Below, piece after piece: positions 11,857 to 23,388 of a stretch of DNA of 64,000 nt. Each line of letters starts with the position of its first letter. Positions within the stretch are counted from its first letter, which is position 1. The translations under genes were made by a program, and so were the position numbers. This DNA comes from Rhodosporidiobolus odoratus (taxonomy: Eukaryota > Basidiomycota > Microbotryomycetes > Sporidiobolales > Sporidiobolaceae): assembly GCA_034387635.1 (NCBI GenBank), contig JAOANU010000008.1, positions 496,001 through 560,000 on the forward strand, read 5' to 3'. A model generated the notes under the pieces. It was not told the origin of the DNA, ran no database searches, and worked only from the letters and a program-made list of their open reading frames with translations.

Positions 11857-12055
11857 AAAGAAGAACTCAAAGTATGCCTTTCGGTGTGCAGCTCTGGCCT
11901 TAGTTCGTACATTGCCTGACTCGAACTACTGAGGGGAGGCGCTGAATGTAACAGAAACTTGAGGCAGGTCAAACTGACCCGGCGACGCGACTCCGTCTTG
12001 GTCCGACGGCCTCTTCTGCTTCCTACACCTGTCGTCTCATCTGCCGAAAGTCACC

Positions 12056-14480
12056 ATGTCCTCGATCGGCACCACACGACCGCTATCGGGTCGGTCGGAT
12101 TCAATCCATACCGCCGCTGCATCTCTACCCTCACCCCCCCTCACCCCCACCCACGAACACGATGAACAGTATGTGGCTCGTGCCATAACAGGAGAAGGGT
12201 CGGAGAGCCAGCGGGAGAAGCGACAGAGGTGGATCAGGGAAGCAGGCTGTACGTACTGGCTGTTCGACGTTCGCATCTTTCGGTGCTGACCTCGTCTCGT
12301 TCACGTTGCAGGCCATTTTTCGCTTTTCATCGCCGGATGGGGCGACGCTTCGTCTGGCCCGCTCATCCCTTACATGTGCGTCGAGATGAGGCGGTACAAC
12401 CCTTCCGACGCATAGGCTGACCCGTCTTTTTCTCCTTTTGCAGCCAAGCGCACTACCACATCTCGTACACGGTCGTGTCCATGCTCTTCGTCGGCCAGAT
12501 GGTTGGCTTCTTGATCGCCGGCTGTGCTTGCGCATCGCTGACCGCCAAGTTTGGACTGGTACGCTTTCTTACTTGTCAACCTCTTTCCTCGGTAGTCTCT
12601 GTCTCGCCCGCCAAGCTGTGGGGCTTCAAGTGCCCAGCGCTAAGAGACTACCACGAGATTCGTGCTGCGTGGTCTTCGCATGGCACTCAATCCTCGCATC
12701 TCACAGGGTAAGGTCATCGTTGCGGGTTCCATCCTGCAAGCAATCGCCTACGCTCTTCTCATTCCCGCTTTTCCCTTCCCGGTCACACCGGTCATCTACG
12801 CCATCGGAGGCATCGGTCTTGCACTTCAAGATGCACAGGCCAATGTATATGTGGCTACGCTGCCCAATTCCGAAGCCAAGTTGGGTCTTCTGCATGCAGC
12901 GTACGGCTTAGGTACGTGTGTGAGCATGTCACACTTTCAGACAGTTGACTAATACCGACTGACTTCGGACTTGTACTCAGGCGCGGCTGTATGTCCGCTG
13001 GCGGCCACCGCTTTTGCTTCTCGAGGCATTCTCTTCGCGCGATTCTATTCCATCTCACTCGGAATCGCCATCTTCAATATTCTCATCCTGCTCTAGTACA
13101 TTTCAACTGTACTTCGCTCTAGACCTCGGTCGCTAACCTAACCCACTGTCCGTAGCGCCTTCAAGTTCAGCTTCCGAGTCGACAACGAAGAGCTCGTCGA
13201 GGACGTTCTCGAAGCTCCTGGTCTCCCGCCCGCCCAGCTTGCTGCCTCCAACAAGAACATCGAGCTCGCCGAGCGTCGCGGGTCTACTGCCGACGCCGCC
13301 GTCGCTGACAAGATTGGCCTCGTGAACCACGCCGAGGAAGGCCGTGTCGAGGTTCCGCATCTTGAGACCCAGCTGCGTAAGGGCAAGGCGAAGGAAGGCT
13401 TCAGAGATAGCCTGCTGTATAGGACACTGGCGACTCGCACGACTCTCTTTGCGTCGCTCTTTGTCTTCCTCTACGTTGGTGCGGAGGTCTCGATGGGCGG
13501 GTGCGTCTGCTTTTGTTTTACCAGTTTTCGTTGGTGCTGCTTCTCTGTGTGATGCCATGCTCTCGTGCGCTGATTGCATATCGCTTATTCCGCCCTGCTG
13601 CAGCTGGATCGTTACTTTCGTGATCGATAATCGCAATGGTGGACCCGAGTACGCTGTTCTTTCTTCTGTGAACATCCCCGCCCTGCGCTTCTGTTGTCTG
13701 ACCATCTACGTTGGCGTCCATTCAGTGCCGGCTACGTCGCCTCCGGCTACTGGTTCGGTTTGATGCTTGGCCGCTTGCTGCTCAACCCGCTCAACATGTG
13801 GGTGGGCGAGCAAAATGTCCTTTACGTGTATTCGACCGTCGCGCTAGCGCTCGAGGTACGGCCATTTCCACACGCTTCGTGGACTCGGGATAGTGACTGA
13901 CAGCCCGACGCAGTTTTCAATCTGGTTCGCCAACTCACTCGTTGGTAACGCAGTAGTGTAGGTTTCTTTCCGTCTCGCCTTTGCAGACATCCTTTTCCTT
14001 GTCGTTGCCCTTTCGCGGTCCAGCTCAATCCGCTCACTCGTGAGCCGAAGATGTCGATTCTTCCGCGGCTCACCACCTGTAACTGCACAGTGTCGCCATC
14101 GTCGGCGTTCTCATGGGTCCTTCCTGTGAGCCCGCTCTTATTCGCTCACTCAGACAGCTTGACGTTGACCCGAACTCGTGATCTACAGACCCGATCTTGA
14201 TTTCTGTCTGCACAAAGATCCTCCCTCGCCATTTGCACGCGCCCGGGATCGCCATTATTGCAGCTCTGGGACAATGCGGGTAAGACCTCGTTCCTTCTCT
14301 GTGAGATTCGCTGACGCTTCGGCGTCTTTGGGCAACAGCTCGGCCGTCTTTCCCTTTATCACGGGCGCGCTCGCTCAGCGCTTCAACCCCGTCGTTCTGC
14401 AGCCAGTCATGGTGTGTCTACTCGCTGGGCAGATGGCCGCTTGGGCCGGAATCCCCCGCATCGCGCGCAAAGCCGAGTAG
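12056..14480 (+). CDS. Major facilitator superfamily transporter
   Basis: Twelve exons with consistent phases: 12056-12248, 12312-12375, 12444-12558, 12707-12911, 12981-13095, 13156-13500, 13604-13648, 13726-13855, 13914-13957, 14091-14125, 14189-14279 and 14339-14480. They give 507 residues. After a Ser/Thr/Pro N-tail the protein has twelve hydrophobic segments in two halves, separated by a long charged central loop (about residues 235-325). Examples are FSLFIAGWGDASSGPLIPY, VVSMLFVGQMVGFLIAG, YWFGLMLGRLLLNPL and ITGALAQRFNPVVLQP. The pattern resembles the fungal MFS group that includes yeast Bsc6, whose substrate is unknown to me. The exons of 35-45 nt make this gene easy to mis-predict. 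Confidence 0.88.
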
Positions 14481-14657
14481 AGTGGTCGAAGGGGACTGGC
14501 CAGACAGGTCTGATAACTGCGGTTGGGATATCTAAGTAACTGGTTTCTCTGTACATGGACGCTAGGCAACTCAGTTGACCCTACATCATTACGAAAATCT
14601 ACCCGTGTCCATATTCTACATTCCGAAATAGAGAGAGAAACCCAAAAACAAGCGAGA

Positions 14658-17600
14658 TTAAGGAGTAGTGACCGTTTCGTCTTCCTCTTCGATTCCGACT
14701 TCCTCTCGGCCGGCTTTCTCGAGGTCCGTATCCGACGAAAAGAGCTGAGCGAGGATGAAGGTGCAGAAGCGGCGGTCGGTCTGAGAAATGCAAGGGGGAA
14801 GTTCAGTTTGGGAAGGTCAAAAATTCGTTTCTCTCGCGTTCTGGAAGCGGCAAAGCGAGTTGAGACTTACCCAGTAGCCCTGGTGACTGTAGAGAGCATC
14901 GATATACCTGCAGAAGAGTCGCGGGGTGGTCAGCTGCGGCATACTCGTAAGAAAGCGAAGAAGCGCTCTGGTTGATACCCTCTGCCGGCAAGACATAGTC
15001 GATCGTGCCAGACGGATTAAGCGCACGCATACTGCACGGCAAGACGGCACACAGCTCAGTACAAGTACGAACATAGTGACAGACTCGGGGAACGCACCGC
15101 TTCTCTGCCCTCCCAACCCACTCAAACGCATCCCTCCCCATGCCATACTTGGGCCTCTCGGAAGGCATCCTCTTTATTCCCGGAGGTCTCGGCATTCGAG
15201 CCTGAGCGTGAGCTTTAGCCGCCGCTACCGGCTCTTCGACCTTGTCCTTCTTCTCCTGCTCGACTGTGTCCGCCTGTTCCTGAGCTTCTTCGGCTGACGG
15301 CTTTGGGTCGTCGGTGCTGCTGCTGGAGGCGGTTTGCCACAGAGAGGACCAGTCGAAGATGCGAGAAACACGAGTGTAGGCATTGCTGAGGTTTTGAAGG
15401 AGCGTTTGATTTGTGGAGGGCTGCATGTCATGATGGTGTCAGCTACTCTGTCGGGCTCGGGAGCAGAAGGAAAGGTAATTCACGATGGGCACAGGCTTGA
15501 TGAGCTTGGCATACCGACGGTCCACCGTAGGATTGGCGGCAAAAACGATCGGGTCTGTCTCGTGGTAGACTGCGGGACAGAAGGTTGGCGAATTGCACCG
15601 GGCAAGGGGAAGAGACTGACCATTGTAGACACTATCGCAAGACATGCAACCGTATCGCCCTGCACGATCAAGCGCAATGTCCTTGCCGACACCCTTCGTT
15701 CGCTCCCTTCCTGCTCGGGCGATCAGCTGCCCCTTGCCGAGGTGAAGGAAGAAAGCCAGCGGCGATCCAACGAGGAAGACAACCCGGGTGTCGAATGCGA
15801 AGGTCAATTCGGGCTCATGCTTCGCTCGCGCAGAGGCTAGGCGTTCGAGGTCTTTGACAAAGGTAGGTTGGGAGGAGAGGACGTCGGCAACGAGACAGGA
15901 ACCGAGGGAGTGGGCGATGATGCTGACTTTGCCGCCGAAGGAGGGGTTGCGTTGGCAGAAGAGCTTGTAGATCCGGTTGGCTTCGCGCTGTCAGAGTACA
16001 AGAACAGAATGAGCGGGTGGGTGGATCGGGAAGCCCAGGCAAGACATACGACAACGGAGGCTAGCATTTTCTTCTTGTGTGCAGGTGAGAGGTAGAAGGG
16101 CACATCGAGCACGAGTCCGGAGACGACTGCGGAGGGCCAGATTGGATCAGTGGCACCTCGACGTGTTTGCCGAGGGAGTGGCGTACCTTGTCGTAGGAAA
16201 GGAACCGAGTTCTGCACCTCAATATCCTTCAGGGAGAAATGGTTGGCGAGATGCTCGTCCGCCGTCTCGTCCGCATCGTCAACCTCGTCGAAGTCCAGAT
16301 CGGCCCTCCACAAAACTGGGATGAACTGTGCCCGCTTGCCCTTCAGCAAAGGTGAGAGCGTTTCCGAGGTCGAGAGAGACGTGCATGCGGAGCGGAAGGC
16401 GTTGGCGGCATGGACGAAGGCAAAGGAATCGTACGAAGAGGCGAGTTGCTGCCCGACGCCATGCACGATGAGTACCAACTCGTCGACCGCTCCAATCTTG
16501 CCGTCTGCTTCTGCCCGAGGCTCTCGTTCGAGGGCTTGCTGGGTGAGGTTCTGCACCTTGGCATCCCCAGCTGAAAACGTCGAGCGGAGACTCGCCGCAT
16601 CGTCTGCTTCTCCCGCAGATTCACCAGGCGAGGAAGGCGGTCCGACGATGCGATTTCGCAAGCTCGAGAAGAAGCCGGGGGAATCGGAACGCTTGATGCC
16701 GGCGGCGGCAGCCGAGGAGGAGGAAGAGACTTTTCGAGTGTGACCAGAGGGGGAGATGGACCGTTGTGGAGTGAGTGTCTCAGAGGGCTTGGTAGGGTCG
16801 GGCTTGCGAGGAGTGAGGCCTTCTCCATCAGAGTCCGAGGCGGTAGAAGCTGAAGAGGGGGCGACTTTGCGAGGTCGTAGCGTTTTCTTCTGCGCTTTCT
16901 CGCGCAAGTAATCACGTAGAGCGTCCCAACCTGTAGGATCAATCAGAGTCAGTTAGTATAGAGGTGATAGAGAGACAAGGCATTAGCGTACCTCGCAGAA
17001 CCACCTGTCCGCCTCCCAAGCTCTCCTTCGAGCTCCAGTAGCTCTTCGACATCGAGCTTAGCATTCCTCGCGAGTAGACCCTCCCTCGATCTTTCCCCTC
17101 AAATAGCACCTCGATGCCCAAATCTCGATACTTTCCCTCGAGCTCCGCCTCATTCTCCACCGCAAGCGGGACCGCTAACCTTTGTTGCGCCTCTGCGCCA
17201 CCTTTCAGCGCGGAAGACAGCTCGGCAGCATACGATTCCTCGTACGGCCGGATGCGGGCGAAGGCGGAGTCGAGGGCTTTGGACAAAGACGGGTCAACTG
17301 GGTAGGGCTTGACTTGATGAGAGGGTAGGAGAGGGTCGTAGCTGTTGGAGGGTGGGGCGTAGAACCAGCAAGAGAGGAGGACGCGAACTGGGGTACCCTG
17401 CCAAAAGGCCGGGTAGAGGACCTTGTCGGCAAGGTGCACGGTGAAGAGATTATCGAGGCCGACGGGGATGAGGTGTGAGGCATAGTCAAGGTCTAGTCTT
17501 GAAGAGTGTCAGTAACTTCAGGATCAGGCCTAGTAAGCGGGCAAGACAAACCAGCCTCATCCTCCGACGCCCGCTTCAATCCGCCCTCGCCCTTCACCCC

Positions 17601-18137
17601 AGCTTTGGCCTTGGCCTTCTCCTTGTCTCCCTTCTCCTTGTTTGCATTCTCCTTTTCCTCCCGCTCTCGCTCCATCTGCACCTTTTTCCATCCCGCCTGC
17701 AGCCTTTCCTCTTCCTCATCCGTGAAAGCCCTCCACTCCGCATTCGCCACCGGGCGATTCGAGCTCGGAAGCGTGATGGACGGTGCTTCCAGCTCGCTCA
17801 GAGGCGGCCCGCCATGTAAGAAGCGGGACTGAGCGGGAGGAGGCGGATTAGCTCGGCTGCCTAGAACGGTAGCAAAGGCGGATGGGCTTCTGGCACTAGC
17901 CTCCGCGCTGCCCGTCGCCTTCGTCTTTGCTTTCGGCGGTGTAGGTTCGTCGGCAAAGTCGGTGGCGGTGGGGAGGGAGATTGTGGCTGCTTGTTCGAAA
18001 TGGGAAGAAAGGCTAGGAAAATTGGGCGAGTCGAGAGGGGAGAGATAACCGGCTGCTTCAGCGGGAGTGAGGAGGGCGTCGGCTACACCGGCGCTTTGTT
18101 CGCCCTTGAGGGAAGGGAAGGAGAAATAGTCTTCCAT
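14658..18137 (-). CDS. DDHD-domain phospholipase (PA-PLA1 family)
   Basis: Ten exons on the minus strand (18137-17552, 17492-16992, 16930-16187, 16126-16050, 15987-15621, 15569-15484, 15420-15098, 15031-14945, 14907-14871, 14780-14658) give 976 residues. The N-half has a WWE-like/disordered region with a Lys/Glu helix. The catalytic part starts at ELVLIVHGVGQQLASSYDSF and carries the serine-hydrolase motif VSIIAHSLGSCLV. The DDHD part follows with VVFLVGSPLAFFLHLGKG, VYHETDPIVF, and RMRALNPSGTIDYVLP to the end. Relatives (yeast YOR022c, mammalian DDHD1/2) are intracellular phospholipases A1 acting on phosphatidic acid and other glycerolipids, often at mitochondria or ER-Golgi. The start is the ATG at 18137; an acceptor-like TTACAG sits just upstream, so a 5' UTR intron is possible. 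One intron is only 37 nt (14908-14944). Confidence 0.92.
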
Positions 18138-18763
18138 GACAGACTGTAACACATGATAGGATCAGCGTGAACAGGTGAGGTGGGGAGTTCTCATTGCTGG
18201 GGGGGCATGCTGGCAAGGACAGTGCACTATATATATATGTAAGGGTGCTTCACTCGGGCTCGGCTAGCACAACGTACCTGTTACGGCTCCTCACACACTT
18301 GTTTATACCGCCTTGGACTGTCACGATACGCCTAGACGGCGGAGGGGCTTTGTTGTATCGCTGAGTTCTCTGTGAGCGGTCGTAGCCTTGTGCTCGAGCG
18401 TTTCGAGCAGATCGAAGTTAAGGGAGAGCGGGAGGAAGCGATCTCCGGAAAGCAGCATCATCTAGTCAATCTCGAGCGGAAAGCCACTTCGGATCCTCAC
18501 GCGTCTCAAGAGGCATTACGGGAAACGTTATATTGTCAGGTGACTCGAGAGGCAGAGGTGCTCAGAATCCGCTTTTCGACCAGCCTGTTCGTTCCATGCG
18601 CCGCGTTCAGCGAACCCTCCCCACCCATACCATACGGCCGTCGTGGACTCTTCGCTGCAGTACTCAGGTATAGAGGAACGACTCAGCCGCGACAAACTCG
18701 TGAGGGCAAACTGATGTGGGCGAGTGATTCTGAAAGCTGAGTTTTATGCCCTGGTACTGGCGT
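18138..18763. promoter_or_regulatory. Intergenic region with TATATATATA element
   Basis: The 625 nt between the DDHD phospholipase start and the UXT-like stop contain an alternating TATA run at about 18229-18238. It lies roughly 95 nt upstream of the phospholipase start codon and is a plausible core promoter element for that gene. The rest shows no gene. Confidence 0.35.
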
Positions 18764-19590
18764 TCAAGCGGTGAGAGCTGCGGGCGCGTCTTGGCCAAGC
18801 CCCTGTGCTTTCAGAGCTTGCTGTAGCGTTGAGGCGAGCTATGGATCAGACGCGGTTGAAATCAGTCACCGGCAGGAGGGAACCAAAGTGGGCATGCAGG
18901 GATAAGATGTTGGCGACTGACCTGGGCGTATTCCTCCTGCATCCGGGTCAGCGGCTCTTCCACAGCTTGCTTTTTCTCTGCACGAGAAAGATGCCAAGGT
19001 CAGCGCAGCTCAGCGTGCAGGAGGAAGACGGGGAAAACAAGGCCTACTCTCGACAATGGCTATTCGCTTCGCGACAAAGTCGCGTGCCTCTTCCACCGGA
19101 AGCTCTAGGAAGAGGTCGTCTAACCCAGCGGCGCAGATGATTTTTGAGGTATCCTCGCTGTGTGTTTACGGGATCAGCATGCCTAGATCAAGCATTAAAG
19201 GGGTAAAAAAGCTTACACTACGCCCTCGACGCTGAACCCCGCTCCTAGCTCGACCGGCAGTTCCATGTGGCCGTTGTCTCCTTTGCGTGCCTGCAGCAGT
19301 TCATCCAAGCGAGTGCTCAAGTCGACGAGTTGATCCAGCTGCAGCGAGAGAGCGTCGAGTTTGACCTCGAGGAGGCGGAGTTCAGAAGGGACGGGTAGAG
19401 CTGCTTGCATGCTCTGTATGTGGTTGTGGTGAGGTTTTCCGTAAGAGCCTTGGAGTGAGCGACGGGGAGGAAGGGAACGGTTGCTTCGATCTCGTACCCA
19501 CACCTTGGACTTCGCTCGTCCGCTGTAGAGAGCATTTCTCGTACACTTTGGCGCCCCGACGAGGTCCGCTTCATAGCAGCACCCCGCCAT
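18764..19590 (-). CDS. Prefoldin alpha-type subunit, UXT-like
   Basis: The stop (TGA) is at 18764-18766. The clear core is a helix with LRLLEVKLDALSLQLDQ and QLVDLSTRLDELLQAR. The beta-hairpin segment is MELPVELGAGFSVEGVVEDT, then SKIICAAGLDDLFLELPVEE, and the second helix holds EEPLTRMQEEYAQ. This helix-hairpin-helix order and the GAGFSVEGVVEDTSKI region match prefoldin alpha-class subunits, closest to UXT, which acts in prefoldin-like/R2TP co-chaperone complexes. The last exon encodes QALKAQGLGQDAPAALTA. The 5' end is uncertain. An ATG at 19590 is in frame but gives an atypical N-terminus. A different first-exon frame ending in AKVYEKCSLQRTSEVQ would look more like the family, and would need an upstream exon I could not place. 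Confidence 0.72.
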
Positions 19591-19823
19591 CAACAGCCAG
19601 ATTTCGCCCTTTTGAGGTCACCTACAGTAACTCCCCACCTTCAGCTCATCGGCCAACTCCCTGCGCCAACCTCGACCGAGCGCTTTCCCAGTTGAGCAGA
19701 CCAGTAGAGCAAACCAAGGGCTTCTGTGGTGCGCCCCGTCTGCCCAGTCAGTCAAGTCGTCGTTGACCCTTTGTCCTCCTTCAGCCACTGCATTTGCCTC
19801 ACCATCACCTCGACTCACTCAAC

Positions 19824-20801
19824 ATGCCCCCAGCCGCCCGTCTCTCCCTTCCTTCGGGACGAGCACCCAGTATATCCATAGCGAGCGTCGCGCCCACCAA
19901 GTTCCGCGTACAAGGGTGGGACCCAGTCCTGATCATCTCGCAAGTGCGTTTTTCTCCCTCATTTGCACTTGCAGAATGAGAGGTTACCGTAGTCACTCAA
20001 TCGCTGACGCGACTCCTTACCATTGCAGATCGTCTCCCTGCAAGCTCTGCACTACCTGACCCTCGCCATCCTCCTTCCCATCCTCCTCTCTTTCTTCGCC
20101 AACCCCGACCTCCTCCGCTACGAAGGCGGAGCCTCATCCATCGGCATGGCCATGAACTGGAAAGCCTTCTCCGGCTCGACTGTGTCCGGACTACCTTCGA
20201 ATCGGATATTGCAACCAGGGTTGGTTGGGTTGCAAGCGGTTACGGGCGTTGCAGCAGCAGGGGCTGAGGGCGTCAAGGTGGATGCGGCGGAGCTTGCACG
20301 AGGGGTGGTCAGAGCAGTAGAAGGGGATGCCATGCGAGGTTGGGCGGTCGCGCTGGGATGGGCGACAGCTTCTATGGTCGAGTAGGTGTTCTCTCTCCAT
20401 TTCGGTTTTTCCAGAATCAAGTCCTACTCTGAGTCGATGTCGTGCGCAGCATCTTCTTCCTGTACCATATCGTCCGTCGACCAACCCACATCCTCGATTT
20501 CTCCCTCACTCTCATCTTCAACCATACAATCCTCACAACCTACTACACCTCGTCCTTCCCGTCCTCCTTTTTCTTCTGGTTCGTCGTTGGTGGTTCTGCC
20601 GTCGCCCAAATTGTGCTCGCCGAGCAATGGTGCGTCGGAAGAGAGATGCGAGAAGGGTTCTCGGTGGCAGGAGACATGACGCCACGGTTGGGGCCGGATG
20701 CGAGAATGTCGAGTGTGGCGGAAGACGTCGAGATGGGACATGTCAGGAAAGGTGATGGACGAGGGTACGAGCGAATTCCATCTGCAGATGAACGGGTGTA
20801 G
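19824..20801 (+). CDS. SYS1: Sys1-like Golgi membrane protein
   Basis: Three exons: 19824-19943, 20029-20381 and 20450-20801, giving 274 residues. It has the conserved Sys1 start FRVQGWDPVLIISQ|IVSLQ, directly followed by a membrane segment (ALHYLTLAILLPILLSFF). After a variable loop come three more segments, with HIVRRPTHILDFSLTL, FNHTILTTYYTSSFPSSFFF and FVVGGSAVAQIVLAEQWC. Sys1 is a four-span protein that recruits the Arl3/ARFRP1 GTPase to the trans-Golgi and so controls golgin and Arl1 recruitment. The variable loop between segments 1 and 2 is longer than in yeast, and a charged C-tail of ~60 residues follows the last span. It is transcribed divergently from the UXT-like gene. Confidence 0.93.
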
Positions 20802-20964
20802 TCTGGAATCTCCTCGTCTCGTTTCCGCGTCTTGCAACCATTAGATCGCAAATGCTCGGCTTTTTACGACGAGATTTGTGGGCGTGAACAACAGTACGGT
20901 TCCTTCAGTGTACAGTCGCAAATGGAGATAATGCTACAATGCGAGAAAGGGAGAAGTGCGGACC

Positions 20965-22970
20965 TCATTCTCTGTCTCTTTCTCGAGCCTTCCACCGCCC
21001 CGGGCTCAGCAACCCTTCCTCCCGTCTACCAATGCCCAGCGATTCCTCCAGCGGAAGCTGCTCCTCCGGGTGGCTAACGCTGATCGTCTGGCTGACCGTA
21101 ATGCCGCTCGGCCCGGCGGCGCTGCTACTCCTCCCCGACCTCGTCTTGGCCCTACTCTTCCCCTCGCTGGCCCCGACAGGAGATGCTGTTGCATCCTCGT
21201 CATTCGCGTGCTGCCTGCCAGACCCTCTTGCTAAACTCATCGTCTCCCCTAAAAAGCTCTGCAGCCCCATCGAGAACCCTCCACCTGCACCTCCATTCCC
21301 ACTCCCTCGCAGTCTCATCTGTGACCTACTCGTCGTCGCTTCTCCTTCCCCAACCTCGCCTCTGATGAATCCATGCCCGCTTGCGCCGGAATCGCCACCG
21401 TTCTGAGCGGACAAGCCGGCTCGGAGAGTTGGGACGGTGTTACCAGCGGTGTTTTGGCTCATTGAACGGGCCTTGGTACGCCAGTTTAGGGTATACATGA
21501 CGACGGTGGCCGAGAGTACTGTATAAATACCGGCGCTGTGAACGTGAACAGAAGCCGGTCAGCGGGAGGAATCCAAGTCGGTAGGGTGTGGGCACGCAGA
21601 TGACGCACGCGAACTCGACTTCAGTCTGCGGAGAAGGGTCGAGTCAGTGCAAGAAGATGGAGAGGAGCAGCAGGCTGACTTACAAGTAGGGCAAAACGTG
21701 GTTGAGCACCCACGGAAACGACGACGGCTACCAGCAGTTCAAAGACGACAAGGATCCTGCGGGCACGAGAGTGTCAGCCACTCGACGATAAGACTATCGT
21801 GACAGGATTGACGACGATGGGAGACCAGCAAAAGTCATGCGAAGACTTACCCGGACGTCCTCATCGCGAGGCTTACCAGCTGCGAGACGGTCGAGTTGAT
21901 GCTGTTCCGAATGATCTTGCGATCGCCCGAGAACTGTAGCTCGTACAGTAAGCAAGTGGCGACAAAGATGCCTTCGGCGAAAGTTCCCTGTGCGACCACC
22001 AGAAAAACCTCAGCCCCATCTGAAGCGGCATCTGCGAGCAAGACGTGGACGTACCCAGAACGCACACTGCACAATCAGTGGCTGCTGACTTTGTCCGACT
22101 ACTCTGACACGCCCTTCGTAGGCAGCTATCCCTATCCAAACGATGTGTGCAACAGTCGAAAATGACCAGAGGATGAACGCGATGGCGCGCATCCAGGTCC
22201 GCTTCGTCACGCGGTACAACCTCCAGCAAAAGAACCCCTCGGCCGTTGCTTCGATGAGTCTAGTTTGCAAGTAGCGAGTGATCGTCAGTCGGGAGCAAGT
22301 GGGCTCAGGGAGAATAAAGCAGGCAGACGCACGTCGTGAGAGTGAGGCTCATGATGGTGAGGCTGGCTGGCACGTGCCCGGTCGAGAATCCGTTCGTCCG
22401 CCTGTCTATGACGACGTAGCACGCCTGAGAAAGATCAACAATCAGCGCTTGCGTGCCTGTCGGGAAACGGAAAGGACAAACGGCAAGTCGACAACCAAAA
22501 TACAACGCTTCGATGATTGACATCCAGGTTACGAGTAGTTTGAAGGAGGCTCTGTCCTTGGGGAACCGCTGAAAATAGGTGACTACTTCGAGTAGGAAGT
22601 AACCCTGCAACAAGCAGAGGGGATTAGCTGCATCTGGCGAACCCAGGTAGACGACGAAAGGGCGCACAATCTGGGCGGAGGTGACAGCTGTCAGGACAAT
22701 GAGTGTCTGCGCCGACTCTAGCTCGGGATCCTCGTGCATCTTGACCAGGCCAGGTGAGTTCGAGAGGGCGGCGTGGGGTGGAAGAAGAGCGACAGCGAGA
22801 CGAGGAGCAAGGGCAGCTGGCGTGGGGCGTGTCAGCCCGCCTGACGAGCGCGTCTGCACAGCGCGAGTAGCAGTAAGACGAGGTGAGCGAGGGATCGAGA
22901 CTGGCTGGACTTCGCCAGGGCGCATACAGCTCAAGAGGAGAGAGTAGAAGTTGGACCAGGTTATGGACAA
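20965..22970 (-). CDS. Multi-pass membrane protein of basidiomycete DUF6534-like type
   Basis: The stop (TGA) is at 20965-20967. At least six exons run leftward. Recognisable pieces in order are GYFLLEVVTYFQRFPKDR, FKLLVTWMSIIEALYFG, VIDRRTNGFSTGHVPASLT, RLIEATAEGFFCWRLYR, AIAFILWSFSTVAHIVWIG, GTFAEGIFVATCLLYELQ and INSTVSQLVSLAMRTS. A long Ser/Gly-rich cytosolic tail follows, ending in ARERDRE. The order of spans and the tail resemble the DUF6534 family that is amplified in mushrooms and relatives; no biochemical function is established. One intron lies at GTCTACCTG...TTGCAG near 22610-22660. The 5' end is unresolved: the long frame at 22970 begins with a non-ATG codon, and a short upstream exon around 23000-23100 is likely. 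Confidence 0.65.
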
Positions 22971-23388
22971 GAATGCTGCACAGTGAGCTTAGTGAAGGAA
23001 AGATTGCAGCAAGTGAAGCTTCGGTAGGTGCCTGACTGTCATGAGAACAGGACCAAGGAGAAGTGGTCGATGAGACGGTGGTGTCGAGCGTATAGGTGAG
23101 TTAACCGCGTGTAAGAGGGTTGTATTGACTCTTCATTGCGGATGCGCGAGTCAGAATAGCTGTACGTGTTGATGTGACGCTGGCGGACCAATGTCAAAAG
23201 GAAGACTCTCGGAGGAGCAAGTTGATATCTTGCCTCAGCTCACCGCTGTCGGTCTCATCAAGGCAGCTTCTCAATCCCTGACGACGTCGCGAAGCCCTTT
23301 ATCTGCCGCCTGAGCTGCGTTTCGCCGCCCAACTCGCTCTTGCGAGCTCTGCACAACCTGCTCCTTGCGACTCATTTAACCGTTCGCC
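22971..23388. other. Divergent promoter region between membrane protein and Pol kappa genes
   Basis: About 420 nt shared by two divergent genes. It probably contains the unplaced first exon of the membrane protein gene; a stretch encoding PLLLGPVLM on the minus strand near 23050-23085 resembles the usual start of that family. I cannot find a phase that joins it. Confidence 0.4.
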
